Shown here: positions 33,901 through 42,800 of the stretch, piece by piece
Numbering within the stretch: the first letter of the stretch is position 1
Layout of the letters: each line of letters starts with the position of its first letter
Assembly: GCA_037349105.1 (NCBI GenBank)
Contig: JAYJMM010000099.1
Span: 3,077,501 to 3,141,500, forward strand
Reading direction: 5' to 3'
DNA from: Limnomonas spitsbergensis
Taxonomy: Eukaryota; Chlorophyta; Chlorophyceae; Chlamydomonadales
DNA: 64,000 nt
Translations under genes and position numbers: made by a program
Notes under the pieces: generated by a model
What the model was told of the DNA's origin: nothing
Databases searched by the model: none
Seen by the model: the letters and a program-made list of their open reading frames with translations, nothing else

Positions 33901-36468
33901 CCTAGACCTTTTACCTTCAATATGGATCGGACGCCTGTCCAGCGCCACGCTATGTCCCCCCACGGGGTTCAGGTGAAGCGACCTGAGACCTAGACCTTGA
34001 ATCCTATACCCTAAACCTTAAGTATCAATCAGACACCTGTCCGGGGCTATACTGTGCTCCTCCACAGGGACACTGAAATGAATGGACTGCTGTCTTTCAG
34101 GAAAGCGAAGCTGGGCTTGCTTACCATTATTTATTTGTGCTCTTAGGGTTCAGGTGCGGCTACCTCAACCCTCAACCCTCAACCCTATACCCTAAATCAT
34201 GAACCCTAAACCCGGCCCATGAATGGAACACTTGTCCACCCCTAAAATGTTTTCTTCACAGAAGCTCAGGTGCGGTGACCTTAACCCTACACCTTACACC
34301 CTAGGCTGTTACCATGGATCCAACACCTGCCCCGCGCCACGCTGCCCCCCTCCTTGGGAATTCAGGGTTCAGGGTTCAGGGGGTTCAGGGGGTTCAGGGG
34401 GTTTCAGGGGGTTTCAGGGGGGTCAGGGGGTTCAGGGGGTTCAGGGGGGTCAGGGGGGTCAGGGGGTTCAGGGGGTTCAGGGGGTTCGGGGGGTTCGGGG
34501 GGTTCGGGGTGTTTGGGGGGTTTGGGGTGTTTGGGGTGTTCGGGGTGTTCGGGGTGTTCGGGTCCGGGGCTAGGGGCTGGGGGGGTTCAGTGTTTAGGGT
34601 TCAGTGTTTGGGGTTCAGTGTTTAGGGTTCAGTGTTTGGGGTTCAGTGTTTGGGGTTCAGTGTTTAGGGTTCAGTGTTGGGGTTCAGTGTATGGGGTTCA
34701 GTGTTTGGGGTTCAGTGTTTAGGGTTCAGTGTTTGGGGTTCAGTGTTTGGGGTTCAGTGTTTAGGGTTCAGTGTTGGGGTTCAGTGTATGGGGTTCAGTG
34801 TTTGGGGTTAAGTGTTCAGGACTTGGGGTTCAGGGTTTGAGGTTCAGGGTTTAAGGGTTAAGGGTCATTGGGAGATAACGTATGACGACCTCACACCTAC
34901 GCCTTCAACCGTAAACCCTAAACCCTGACCATGGATGGAACACCTGCCCAGCACTATAATTCGTTCCTTCTTGAGGGCTAAGGTGATCTTGGTCCTACCT
35001 CAACCATGGACCCTGAACCCTGAACCTTGAACCCTTACCATGGATCTAACACTTGTCCAGCGCTCTCCTGTCCACCTCCTTGGGAGTTCACGCGTGATGA
35101 ACTCAACCCTACACCTTACACCCTAGGCTCTCACCATGGATTGAGCGCCTGTCCAGCGCTACGCTGACCTTTGGAGTTAGGGTTTAGGGCTAAGGGTGAA
35201 GGGTCCTTGGGAATTCACGTGTGGTGACCTCAACCCTGCACCTTCAATTCAAATCATTAGGCCCATAACACTTGATATGGATGGAGCGCCTGTCCATCGC
35301 TACCAGTGCTGTGCAATTGTGCCGTAGTTTAGAAATCGTGCAAGTAATTACGGTCCTTACTGATTAAAGTAGCTGCATTGATCAAAGTAGCTGAGTTTAT
35401 CAAAGTAGCTGACTTTGCCTTGACATTACGATGACTGAAACAGAGCTACGTTATTCAGCTACGGTAAGGACCGTAATTGGCATCATCGTGCCTGTATTCC
35501 ACATCCATGATTCCTTAACTCTACCAGCGCACCGAGTGGTACAGTCTATACCCCAAATGGTCACACTTGTTGCTCCCCCATGTGTGTATGGTAGTGAGTG
35601 ATACAGCACATACCCTAGCTGGTCACACCTGTTGCTCCTTCACTCTTCCAGTGTATTGAGTGAAACAACCTATGATACCCTAGCATGTCACACCTATTAC
35701 TCCTCCATGATTGTAGGGAAGCAATGACGAACCGGTCACACCTATACAACACAGTTCACACTTTTAAACTCTTAACTTAAGTTACGCATCACATAGTGCC
35801 TCACCCAGTTCACAATTTTTAAAATACACTTAATCTCTTTGAAGTTTCGCTCACGCATCACACAGTTTTTACACAGACTTATACAATTTCACTTAGATCT
35901 TCTTCTTTCCTTCTTAATTTTCCTAGGAGGCGTCCAACCGAACTCTTTTGCACCCACATCATGTTCTATGGCTGGGGCTAATCTTCTGCACGATGGGGTT
36001 CATTCCCACGCTACTGCTCAGTGGTTGTGTGTTGGTTGCTTGCCCAGGGGGGTCACTGGTTTTCGCTCGCTGTCCTAGCGTAATTTAGTGCCTGTACCGG
36101 TTTACGGGCACAAGTCCCATGCATCAAATGTGATGCCCTGTTGGACTGTAAAAACTTCACTTCACTTCACTTCACCTGTTTCTCCATCGGTCACACCTGT
36201 TTATACATTGGTCACACCTGTTTCTCCATTGGTCACACCTGTTTCTCCATCGGTCACACCTGATTCTCCATCGGTCACACCTGTTTCTCCTTCGCTCTTG
36301 CAGGGTAGCGAGTGTTGCAATGCCGTTGCGGCATGGAATCAGCAAGGCTGTTGGTGCGACCCGACGGGTCAGCGGCTGCTCGGAGCCATCCCAGGAGGCA
36401 TCGCGGCAGGGGCGCTGTTGGCTGTGGCAAGGCTGTGCGGACAGCGGTCCAGTGTCACGACTTGCTGA
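12998..36468 (+). CDS. Predicted secreted Cys-rich protein with C-terminal eight-cysteine module
   Basis: Seventeen exons join with every phase matching: 12998-13358, 14575-14753, 16297-16418, 17767-17822, 18862-19016, 20281-20370, 22081-22512, 23681-23766, 24899-24972, 26232-26413, 27114-27202, 28218-28392, 28859-28954, 29728-29839, 31816-31954, 33497-33632, 36304-36468 (882 residues). Residues 27-46 form a hydrophobic signal-peptide core ending AHA. Ser/Ala/Gln-rich sequence and Asn-Ser/Thr sites follow. A Cys cluster with HCCDDAQEC is near 230, and a polyalanine run is in exon 7. Exons 10-15 look like a folded domain (WVLGVNHVATG, RAYVNPATGVGADT). The last eight cysteines are at 812, 822, 832, 833, 844, 846, 873 and 882. 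I do not recognise the family as a whole. An extracellular or cell-wall location is inferred. The shortest exon (17767-17822) and the acceptor at 18862 are the weakest calls. Confidence 0.8.
13358..13900 (+). repeat. GGCTG/GGTGGGCTGGG minisatellite in intron 1 of the secreted-protein gene
   Basis: Degenerate units of about 65-80 bases contain GATCAGGC, GAACGGGA and GGTGGGCTGGGCCGGCTGA. The array starts directly at the donor GATCAGG/GTGAGAAG, and the unit keeps GATCAGG, so a donor origin is possible but less clear than elsewhere. Confidence 0.7.
14751..15130 (+). repeat. Donor-derived 22-bp minisatellite, intron 2
   Basis: About 15 variants of CCAGGTGGGCACTGGTAGTA follow the exon 2 donor CTCCAG/GTGGGTGCCAG. 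Each unit keeps CAGGTGGG or a close variant, so the array presents a ladder of donor-like sites. Confidence 0.8.
15430..16296 (+). repeat. Acceptor-derived array of exon 3, secreted-protein gene
   Basis: At least nine tandem variants of TTCAAATGCAG followed by GCCTCTCTGGAATACA and CATCCG..GGCACC run up to the true exon start at 16297. The last three copies, at about 16045-16100, 16130-16180 and 16210-16260, are nearly identical to the exon start, but a TGA follows GGCACC. Confidence 0.85.
16739..17766 (+). repeat. CCCCTG hexamer array with 51-bp and about 77-bp higher-order units
   Basis: Simple (CCCCTG)n is mixed with a 51-base higher-order unit containing TTATCATCATATCCGT, repeated about nine times at 16900-17350. 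Three units of about 77 bases at 17510-17760 carry CCTGATCATCTGTGTGCAG. The array is pyrimidine-rich and runs into the exon 4 acceptor at 17761-17766. Long open frames through it on both strands are repeat artefacts. Confidence 0.9.
20455..20870 (+). repeat. ATTGGATCAC minisatellite
   Basis: Ten-base units ATTGGATCAC/ATTGGATTGC/ATTGGATCGC combine with CCTGGGTTAC into higher-order repeats of 60 bases, about seven in number, within intron 6 of the secreted-protein gene. All forward frames are open because the unit lacks stops. Confidence 0.9.
22440..22835 (+). repeat. Donor-side copies of exon 7, secreted-protein gene
   Basis: The exon 7 end, TTTGAAAGGTTCAC..GTCAT..GCTTCACAGGAGGC..AAGCAG plus donor GTAGGTA, recurs at about 22580-22645, 22687-22745 and 22770-22832. 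Spacings are 90-110 bases. Two of the three copies keep CAGGTAGG. The intervening bases form a TGCATGG-rich spacer that expands into the next array. Confidence 0.85.
22836..23290 (+). repeat. 39-bp minisatellite
   Basis: About twelve units of 39 bases contain GCATGGTGATGCATGGCGG and TGTGCGGCAGTGCCTGGGCT. The unit shares TGCATGG with the spacer of the preceding donor-derived array, which suggests it grew from that spacer. Confidence 0.9.
23395..23680 (+). repeat. Acceptor-side copies of exon 8, secreted-protein gene
   Basis: Three related blocks each pair GACTGGAATC-type sequence and a C-rich tract with an approximation of GTGGAGGAAACAGTGACTGC..AAGCTT. The third block is the real exon start at 23681. 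Confidence 0.7.
24360..24592 (+). repeat. (CCCCTACTG)n 9-bp minisatellite
   Basis: About 25 near-perfect units of CCCCTACTG lie in intron 8. The exon 9 acceptor reads CAG/CCCCTACTTC, and a partial duplicate of that acceptor and exon start lies at about 24772-24812. The array unit matches the junction and was probably seeded by it. Confidence 0.9.
25384..26187 (+). repeat. (CTTCTG)n hexanucleotide array
   Basis: About 133 hexamer units run for roughly 800 bases. The only visible interruption is CTACTGCTACTG at about 25439-25452, plus the terminal CTACTCC. The array ends about 45 bases before the exon 10 acceptor at 26231, so it forms an enormous pyrimidine-rich tract in front of that AG. The open frame of alternating Phe and Cys across it is an artefact. 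Confidence 0.97.
26440..26700 (+). repeat. Degenerate telomere-like (CCCTAAA)n tract
   Basis: Many variants of AACCCTAAACCCTAAATCCT follow the exon 10 donor. The C-rich strand corresponds to plant-type TTTAGGG. Similar but shorter tracts lie at 27640-27700, 28140-28205, 29155-29240, 29395-29720, 33640-34210 and 43305-43350. They are interstitial and degenerate, not a chromosome end. Confidence 0.8.
26715..27113 (+). repeat. Acceptor-side copies of exon 11, secreted-protein gene
   Basis: Four tandem copies, at about 26722, 26822, 26920 and 27018, precede the real exon at 27114. Each reads TGTCTGGCAG/GTCGTGCCCCGCACCGCTAC, usually with CTTGGGTCAACCAGTCC. Spacing is close to 98 bases. Confidence 0.88.
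28393..28800 (+). repeat. Donor-side copies of exon 12, secreted-protein gene
   Basis: A long copy at about 28471-28549 repeats TGCAACGG.GACAACAGGGA.GC through GCCAGCAAG/GTGGGA. Two shorter copies, at about 28620-28675 and 28742-28790, keep AGCTAC..CTT..GGCAAGG.CAGCCAG/GTGGGA. Between them sits a GTACTGCTGGG microsatellite. Confidence 0.85.
30830..31195 (+). repeat. 51-bp minisatellite
   Basis: Seven units of 51 bases contain GCTCCAGACATGTCAGGCTG, CTCAAACCCTGGACCCTG and AATCCTAGACCCT. The CCCTGGACCCTG portion is telomere-like. The long minus-strand frame across it is a repeat artefact. Confidence 0.92.
31940..32115 (+). repeat. Donor-derived copies after exon 15, secreted-protein gene
   Basis: The exon end ATGGTGCATTTCAG plus donor GTGTGAATG is followed by about seven variants of GTTCAGGTGTGAATGGTGCA. 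Each contains the CAG/GTGTGA donor. Confidence 0.85.
32155..33345 (+). repeat. 35-bp minisatellite, about 34 copies
   Basis: The unit is CAGGGGGGTCAATTCAACCC followed by ACAACTCGTGTTTAT, with few substitutions (GTC/GCC, GTG/GCG). Because 35 is not a multiple of three and the unit has no stop in any forward frame, three overlapping open frames of over 290 codons arise, all giving the same 35-residue peptide cycle. These are not treated as genes. Confidence 0.97.
33633..35310 (+). repeat. Donor-side copies of exon 16, secreted-protein gene
   Basis: About ten diverged copies of ACACCTGTCCAGTGCCACGC..CCACCGGAGTTCAG plus GTGAGG-like donors are spread over 1.6 kb. They lie at about 33685, 33815, 33930, 34030, 34225, 34320, 34935, 35045, 35145 and 35285, with CCCTAAACC-type sequence between. 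A local expansion of TTCAGGG/GTTCAGTGTTTGGG fills 34355-34830. Confidence 0.85.
35510..36303 (+). repeat. Acceptor-side copies of exon 17 and an inserted dispersed repeat
   Basis: Near 35520-35670 three copies approximate CTCTTGCAGGGTAGCGAGTG, the exon 17 acceptor region. TCGGTCACACCTGTTTCTCC repeats at 36175-36295 lead into the real acceptor at 36303. Between them, 35780-36165 is a dispersed repeat shared with 46060-46375. Confidence 0.75.
35780..36170 (+). mobile_element. Dispersed repeat with (CACTT)n tail, copy 1 (LINE 3'-end-like)
   Basis: It shares with 46060-46375 the strings TTCAACCGAACTCTTT (here TCCAACCG), CTGGGGCT.ATCTTCTGCA, TGGGGTTCATTCCCAC, GTTGTGTGTTGGTTG and CCTGTACCGGTTTACGG. 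This copy ends in ACTTCACTTCACTTCACTTC, a simple-repeat tail typical of LINE-type retrotransposition. Assignment to a LINE is inference. Confidence 0.65.
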
Positions 36469-37740
36469 GCCTGCCTCCTTCAAGGACTAAGGAGGGACCG
36501 GGGGGGCCATAGGGAGCCCCTACGGGCATCTGCTGCTGGCTGTGGCGAGGCCGTGCGGATAGAGGTCAAGTGTCACGACTTGTTGAGACAGCCTTCCTCT
36601 AGCGGAGCCACCCCCAAAGAGGCTCAGGGGAGGCTAGGGGGGCCAGAAAGCACAAGAGGCTATGGGGGGACCAGGGGCTCCTAGGGGTCCAGGGGTCAAG
36701 TGGTCAAAAGAGCTCAGAGCTCCGGGGGGGTCAAGGGGGTAAGTGGCTCAGAGAGCTCAGAGCCCCGGGGGGGCCCTGGGGTCAAGGAGCCTAGGGGGCT
36801 GAGTAGCCCAGAGAGCTCAGAGCCCCTGGGGGGTCAAGTGGCTCAGGGAGTCAAGGGGGTCGAAGGGTTCAAGGGGCCCAGGGGATGCCCCACAGGCACC
36901 TTAGCCAGCTGGAGCATGGAGGCCCTTATCTCGCAGGGTGGAGCTTTGGCCACCCCGTTGAATGGACAGGGGCTTGCTTGGCGCTTGGTTTGCTTGGCTT
37001 GCTTGGCTTCCAATCAGCTTGCTTGGCTTGCTTGGCGCTTGGCTTACTAGGCGCTTGCTCGGCTTCCTATTGGCTTGCTTGGCGCTTGCTTGGCATTGAC
37101 AGGGGCTGGCTTGGCGCTTGGCTTGCTTGGGGCTTGCTCGGGTTCCAATCATTGAATAGTTTAATAGACTACTGTGACCATCCGCAATAAAAATGCATCA
37201 CTTATGTCATGATGTACAACTGCCCACTGTGATGTACGACCTCGGTGGACTGTGATTCACTAGCCGCTCGCATACCGGTGTTTGACTGGCCATTGTAATG
37301 CGGCCATCCCGGGTGGCAGACATGGTGGTCAAAAGTTGAACAAGCTCAGTTGTTTTCAGTTTCTTCTGAGAAGATTTAATATGCAGCGATGGACCAGGGC
37401 TTGCATGAGATTGTTTTAAGGGTGTAGAACGGTGCCTACCCGCTGGGCCCTGCTAAAAGCTCGGCCACGTGGGGCTGCTGGTAGGGATTGACTAAGCTCA
37501 ATTCCAGCTACCATGCACAGCCATGACCTTAGTGCAGTTTAAAGAGTCAATGACCTTACATCTCTGGGCCCTGATCAAAAAGACTCGGCCGCGTTGGTGC
37601 CTAACTAGCAGTTTAAAAGGTCAATGTCAATGGCATAACACCTTTGGGTCCTGCTCAAAAAGGCTCGGACGCGTGGGCGCCCAAGTGCCCGGTCGGAAGA
37701 AAATAAACTTAGGGTAAGAGGGAAAGAATTAGAAGCCCAC
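36469..37740. other. Intergenic: repeats downstream of the secreted-protein gene
   Basis: At 36480-36900 there are repeats of GGCTCAGAGAGCTCAGAGCCC and GGGGTCAAGGGG. At 36960-37150 there are GCTTGCTTGGCGCTTGGC repeats. The first 130 bases echo the end of the last exon (GCTGTGGC.AGGC.GTGCGGA..GGTC.AGTGTCACGACTTG at about 36535-36580), so even the terminal exon has a downstream partial copy. Three family A repeats lie at 37430-37690 on the minus strand. Confidence 0.65.
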
Positions 37741-37752
37741 AAAGGAAAAAAA

Positions 37753-39178
37753 TCGTGGGGATCTTTGGCACCTTTCCCGGGTTTCTTTTGGTGTATTTAC
37801 TTTTCTTCAACCATTCGCTCTTTTTCAGGGTTGTTTTCTTTCGGGTGCGAACAACCATCGGCGTGTCAGTGCGATAACGCACGGTATGCAACAACTTTTT
37901 CTGCCACCAGCAGGTATCGAACTCGCGACCTCCGCTTGATCAGCATCGTCGGTGCTAGGCTGTAAGCGACTGACACCAGTACGGCATTAGTCACGGACGA
38001 TTGGGTGGGTGGCGGGCGAGAGGTGTCATCGCCGCGCGGCCAAAAAGCTTCACGAATACACATCGCCTACACCCGACGTTGAGTAAAATATAACCACATT
38101 GCTAATGCGCTGCTTTTGATCGAGGCCGCACTTGCGGCATAACACTGCGTTGCCACCCAGGCCGTGCATGCCGAGCGTCGCCACTCGTTTCGGTATGTAG
38201 CATGGGTGGTTGGCCGGCGAGAGATGTCATCGGCCCCCAATTCGCAGCGACTGCAATAACTTTTCGAATACATATCGCCTACACTCGACGTTGAGTGCAT
38301 TAGAATCACAATATCAATGCGCATCATTTCATCGCCTGCCCGGTGCCTGCTGAGCGTCGTGAGCTGTCCAGGCCGGCATAGTAGGTTCTGCTGCGCGTGT
38401 TTTTTTTTTTTTTTTAGGGATCTCCTTTATGGGAGACTGTAAAAAAAGTGTGCCTAGAAAAAAAAGGTGACTAAAAAAAAAAAAAAAAAACAACAAACAC
38501 GCGCAGCAGAACCTACTATGCCGGCCTGGACGGCTCACGACGCTCAGCAAGCACCGGGCAGGCGATCAAAAGATGCGCATTGACATTGTGATTCTAATGC
38601 ACTCAACGTCGAGTGTAGGCGATACGTATTCGAAAAGTTATTGCAGTCGCTGCGAATTGGGGGCCGATGACATCTCTCGCCGGCCAACCACCCATGCTAC
38701 ATACCGAAACGAGTGGCGACGCTCGGCATGCACGGCCTGGGTGGCAACGCAGTGTTATGCCGCAAGTGCGGCCTCGATTGAAAGCAGTGCATTAGCAATG
38801 TGGTTATATTTTACTCAACGTCGGGTGTAGGCGATGTGTATTTGTGAAGCTTTTTTGCCGCGCAGCGATGACACCTCTCGCCCGCCACCCACCCAATCGA
38901 CCGTGACTAATGCCGTACTGGTGTCAGTCGCTTACAGCCTAGCACCGACGATGCTGATCAAGCGGAGGTCGCGAGTTCGATACCTGCTGGTGTTAGCCGA
39001 TGGTTGTCCGCACCCGAAAGAAAACAACCCTGAAAAAGAGCGAAGGGTTCAAGAAAAGTAAAGACACCAAAAGAAACCCGGGAAAGGTGGCAAAGATCCC
39101 CACGATTTTTTTTTTTTAGTCACTTTATTTTTCTAGGCACACTTTTTTTACAGTCTCCCATAAAGGAGATCCCTAAAG
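37753..39178. mobile_element. Fold-back element: two inverted copies of a roughly 620-bp unit with tRNA-like modules
   Basis: Arms at about 37753-38414 and 38487-39106 are inverted copies with few differences. The left arm has an extra segment near 37862-37906. Between them lies an X module (38416-38490: AGGGATCTCCTTTATGGGAG, AGTGTGCCTAG, GTGACT, poly-A). Its reverse complement is at 39106-39177, so the right copy is flanked by inverted X modules with poly-A/T. Each arm also contains an internal direct duplication around ACTCAACGTCG.GTGTAGGCG and a tRNA-like segment. It resembles nested SINE or MITE insertions. No coding capacity is seen. Confidence 0.8.
38918..38990 (+). other. tRNA-like segment (SINE head) in right arm
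   Basis: A five-pair stem TAGCA/TGCTG encloses a seven-base loop CCGACGA (38945-38951) with GAC at the anticodon position. Downstream, GCGAG-TTCGATA-CCTGC (38971-38987) resembles a T arm with a B-box-like GAGTTCGATACC. Position 33 is C instead of T, the variable region is long and I cannot form a good acceptor stem, so this is tRNA-derived rather than a functional tRNA. A mirrored copy lies at about 37908-37978 on the minus strand. Confidence 0.5.
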
Positions 39179-39836
39179 AAATACCCCCCCCAAAAGGAAA
39201 AGGCAGCCCGAAGTATCTTTGCCCCTCTCAAGCCTATTCCCAAAGAAGGCAAAGAAACGCAACAAATCTAGGCCTCAACAATGCGTACAACGTCCCCAAC
39301 AAAATCCAGAGCCTCCCATCCAAGCCTGCCCCGGTACAACTGTTAGTTGAAAGGTGTGAATGTGTGTTGCAGGGGGCTGAACCCTATAAGGGAGGTTGTG
39401 TTGACAATTTAACAAAGAAGCTACACTTCGCCTTTTGATTGCTGGGCAGCCATCAGGACCTTCTCTAGTTTCTAGTGGAAACAGACCCCTGTGCCTTCAG
39501 CGTCAATGACTGGTAGCGTCAGGTAGGCCAGCAGGAGGTGGTGTGCATATGGGGCAAAGGCATGCCGTATACCGATGTCCTTCCTGGGCAGGGGGACCTG
39601 TTCCAAGGACAGGGACCAGCATGATGAAACTTTAACACGGTACAGGGATTGTTATGAAATATGGGTGCATGGCTCATTAAAAAGCTGCCTGCTTGGCCCG
39701 ACTTTTGGGCACCAGGCAGGCAAGGGGCAAACGAGGGCAAGGGTGGGAAAAGGGTGGGGCTTCGGATTTGCATTTGAAATGACAGGTCGCTACAATTAAG
39801 TTGATCATTGCAGACGGCTGTCTGCCCGTCCAGGCG

Positions 39837-42800
39837 ATGGGTTATGGTGCGCTATGGTTGCTGCTGTTCCTGTATAGATTTTTCTCCCACAGCTCCGCGT
39901 CAGAGAGCATCCGACCTCGGATTTACATTTACGACTTACCCAGCGAGCTCGGCTCACCTTTCGAGACTTTCGCCGGTATGATAGACAAGCGCTTGAAAAA
40001 TAGTGTTCACTACGAGCCCGACCCCGAGAAGGCAGATTACTATTGGATCCCGGGCGGGGCATCATACCCGGAGATGGGGAATAAGACGGGTCTTGATCAT
40101 CTGATCGGTATCCTGGAGCATGTACGATCAGCGCACCCGTGGTGGAACAAAACTTTGGCCCTGGGCCAAACCCGGCATGTGCTTGTGGCGACACAGGACT
40201 GTGGGATCGGAGAAGCGTTCAGGTACCCTGGCATGAGCGAGCCGAACGAGTACGCATCAGGTGCGAGCGAGACCACAGCGCTGATACATTCCCAAAAGCC
40301 ATGATCGACATGCTCGCATCATCAGACATGGGGCCTGGTAGGGGCAATGTGTCCGGTATGAGGCCTTGCAAGGGGCCTTGCATGGGCAGGCCAAACGATT
40401 ACCCAGCAGCTGCAAGCATGACCACAGCAATGTCGACAACACGTTCCCGCAAAGCTCGTTGTTTAACATGGGCCTTGTCATGGGGCGCGCATGGCGTCTC
40501 TGCGCATTTGCGATGGCCAAGGCACGTCTCGTGCCATCACTGCCATGCACCCCTGCCTCACGCATTGACTAGGGGAGTTTCATGCTAGATTTTATCTCTG
40601 TGATTCCTGGGCAGGCTGACACACGGCAGGCCCTATGGGCTCTCAACACCATGATTTCCCCCATGCACAACAGAAAGCTTTCGGCACACTGCCTAGCAAC
40701 CACCACCAGGCCAATGGGGACTCAATCTTGATGGACGTCCGGCTGATAGACCCAGCAGTAGGGCATACTGCTCCTGGCATCCGGGCCATAAGCCACGATG
40801 TACCTGAATTGTAGCGGAAACACACTAAATGAACACTGCCCTACATGCACAGACTACAACCCCGCCAGCGCCACGCGCAACTTCCTCGTCATTCAGTGGA
40901 ATGGTGTCTCTGACGGCGCAGCGGCAGGCTCCGATCGATGCTACGTGTGCTTTCAACCAGGTGTGTGCGGCCCCACGTCGCTAGTCAGAGAGGTAGCTGG
41001 ACCGTAAACCCTATACCCTGCACCTTTATGCTCTGCACCTTACACCTGAACCCTATACTTGGCTGGATGCTGCTGGCTGCACCTGCCTATCAACGCTGTG
41101 CAAGTTGATGGAGGATGATGTAGTAGATGGTGGCCTCGTAGGAGAGGCTCATACCGGCGGGTCAAATCCTCCTGGGGTCGGTCACGGTGTCAGCCACATC
41201 ACACCCAAGGGATCCGCCTTGCAGTTCATACGCCATGCAGTTTAAATGCCGTGCAGTTCATACGCCTTGCAGTTCATACGCCATGCAGTTTAAATGCCGT
41301 GCAGTTCATACGCCTTGCAGTTCATACGCCTTGCAGTTCATACGCCATGCAGTTTTAATGCCTTGCAGTTCAAATGCCATGCAGTTCAAATGCCATGCAG
41401 TTCATATGCCATGCAGTTTAAATGCTATGCACTTCGTCTGCCATGTACTTCATCCCCTCTGTGCCCTGTCCTTCCACTTCATCCCCCATCACACCTCCTC
41501 GCCCTGTCGAACCTCGCCACGTCACACTGTCACACCTCGTCGTCACACATCGCCCTGTCGAGCATTTTTCAATATTTTCGTGCAATTCATGCACCGTGCA
41601 CTCCACACCCCGTCATGATATCTTCGCTACTTCAAATCTTGATCAATGATTGCCCGTGTCTCGTTCCTCTGCTACCAGTCCAAGTTCGGCAGGCCGCCCT
41701 GCGACCGCTGAAGGCTTCTTTGGGACCAAACCTGAACCAGCCTACAACTGGTGGCCAAAGCAGCATGGCTGGCCGCAAATGGGGCCGCCAGCCAGAGGCC
41801 GGAGTGTAGCTGACATGTAGCTGAGAGTCCTGAGACACGAAAAAACAAACTCTGATGATTGCTCGTGCGTGCCTGTAGGGAGGGACATTATGATGCCCAC
41901 GGCTGAGAACGTGTGCGGGCCGCTGTGTGGTTACACGCTACAAGAGCTGAGGGTGGAGTCAACTTGGGCTCCACACCATGTGCAGGTGGGGCTTGCACTG
42001 GCCACTTGTTATCGTGTGTTTTGGCTACAGTTCAGCTACATCACGGTCCAAGGCTAAAGGGGGCCTGGTGCAGCAAGCCCCCTGTTGCTCGATTGGGCCA
42101 CTAGCTGCAGGCCGGTCAAGGTCCCAATCAGCCCAGGGGTGGCCCCCCGGCGGCCTCCTTAAGGCGGTCTGTTCTACATAATAACGAACATAGATGAGGT
42201 CTACAGATTCTTCGTTCAAAAAGTATCGAGTGCCGCATGAAAGAAGCACTTATAAGTACATAATGAGAATGGTTAAGACGTGGATATGGTTTCGGCCCAT
42301 GCTGCGCTGTTCCCTGAACTCATGATATTTACCGAGTTTAAACCCTAAATCCCAATCCCTCGTTTTCTGAGTCTTGAACCCAGGCATTGAAGGTCAGCTT
42401 GAAGGTCTCGTCACTAACCCCCAGGCAACACATCCTAAACCCTGAACCCAAACCACGAGCCTTCAGGAGCTCTGAAACTCTTGGACAGCAAGCGTGGTAT
42501 TCTCATGTTTTCGGCAGCATATTGGGCCTGGACCCTAATCCCTATAACCTATCGGCGGTGGGCTCCCCCTATCACCTGCTGGTCAGGAATTTCTGGCCGG
42601 CAAGCACGTGCTTGCTCAAATGCTGTAAGTGGTTGCGTTTACTTTGTTACACCAACAAAATCATTGTCTTTGGAGGCGACGAGCGCCTGAACCCACAACC
42701 TGACGCACTTGGCCCTGAACTCTAGCCTTAGCGGTCTCGGCGCTCGCCTGCTCAGGAAGCTGTGGATCGCAAACGCGACAAGACTATGTTCTTTGGAGGC

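Noticed and set aside
38918..38990. Functional tRNA-Val(GAC) gene
   Set aside because: The anticodon loop has C at position 33, the acceptor stem does not form and the segment is duplicated inside a mobile element.
40261..40852. Extra exon in the GT47 gene
   Set aside because: Open frames here need an unsupported splice. Joining 40260 directly to 40853 keeps phase and fits the family. The sequence contains loose copies of GCGAGACCACAGCG.
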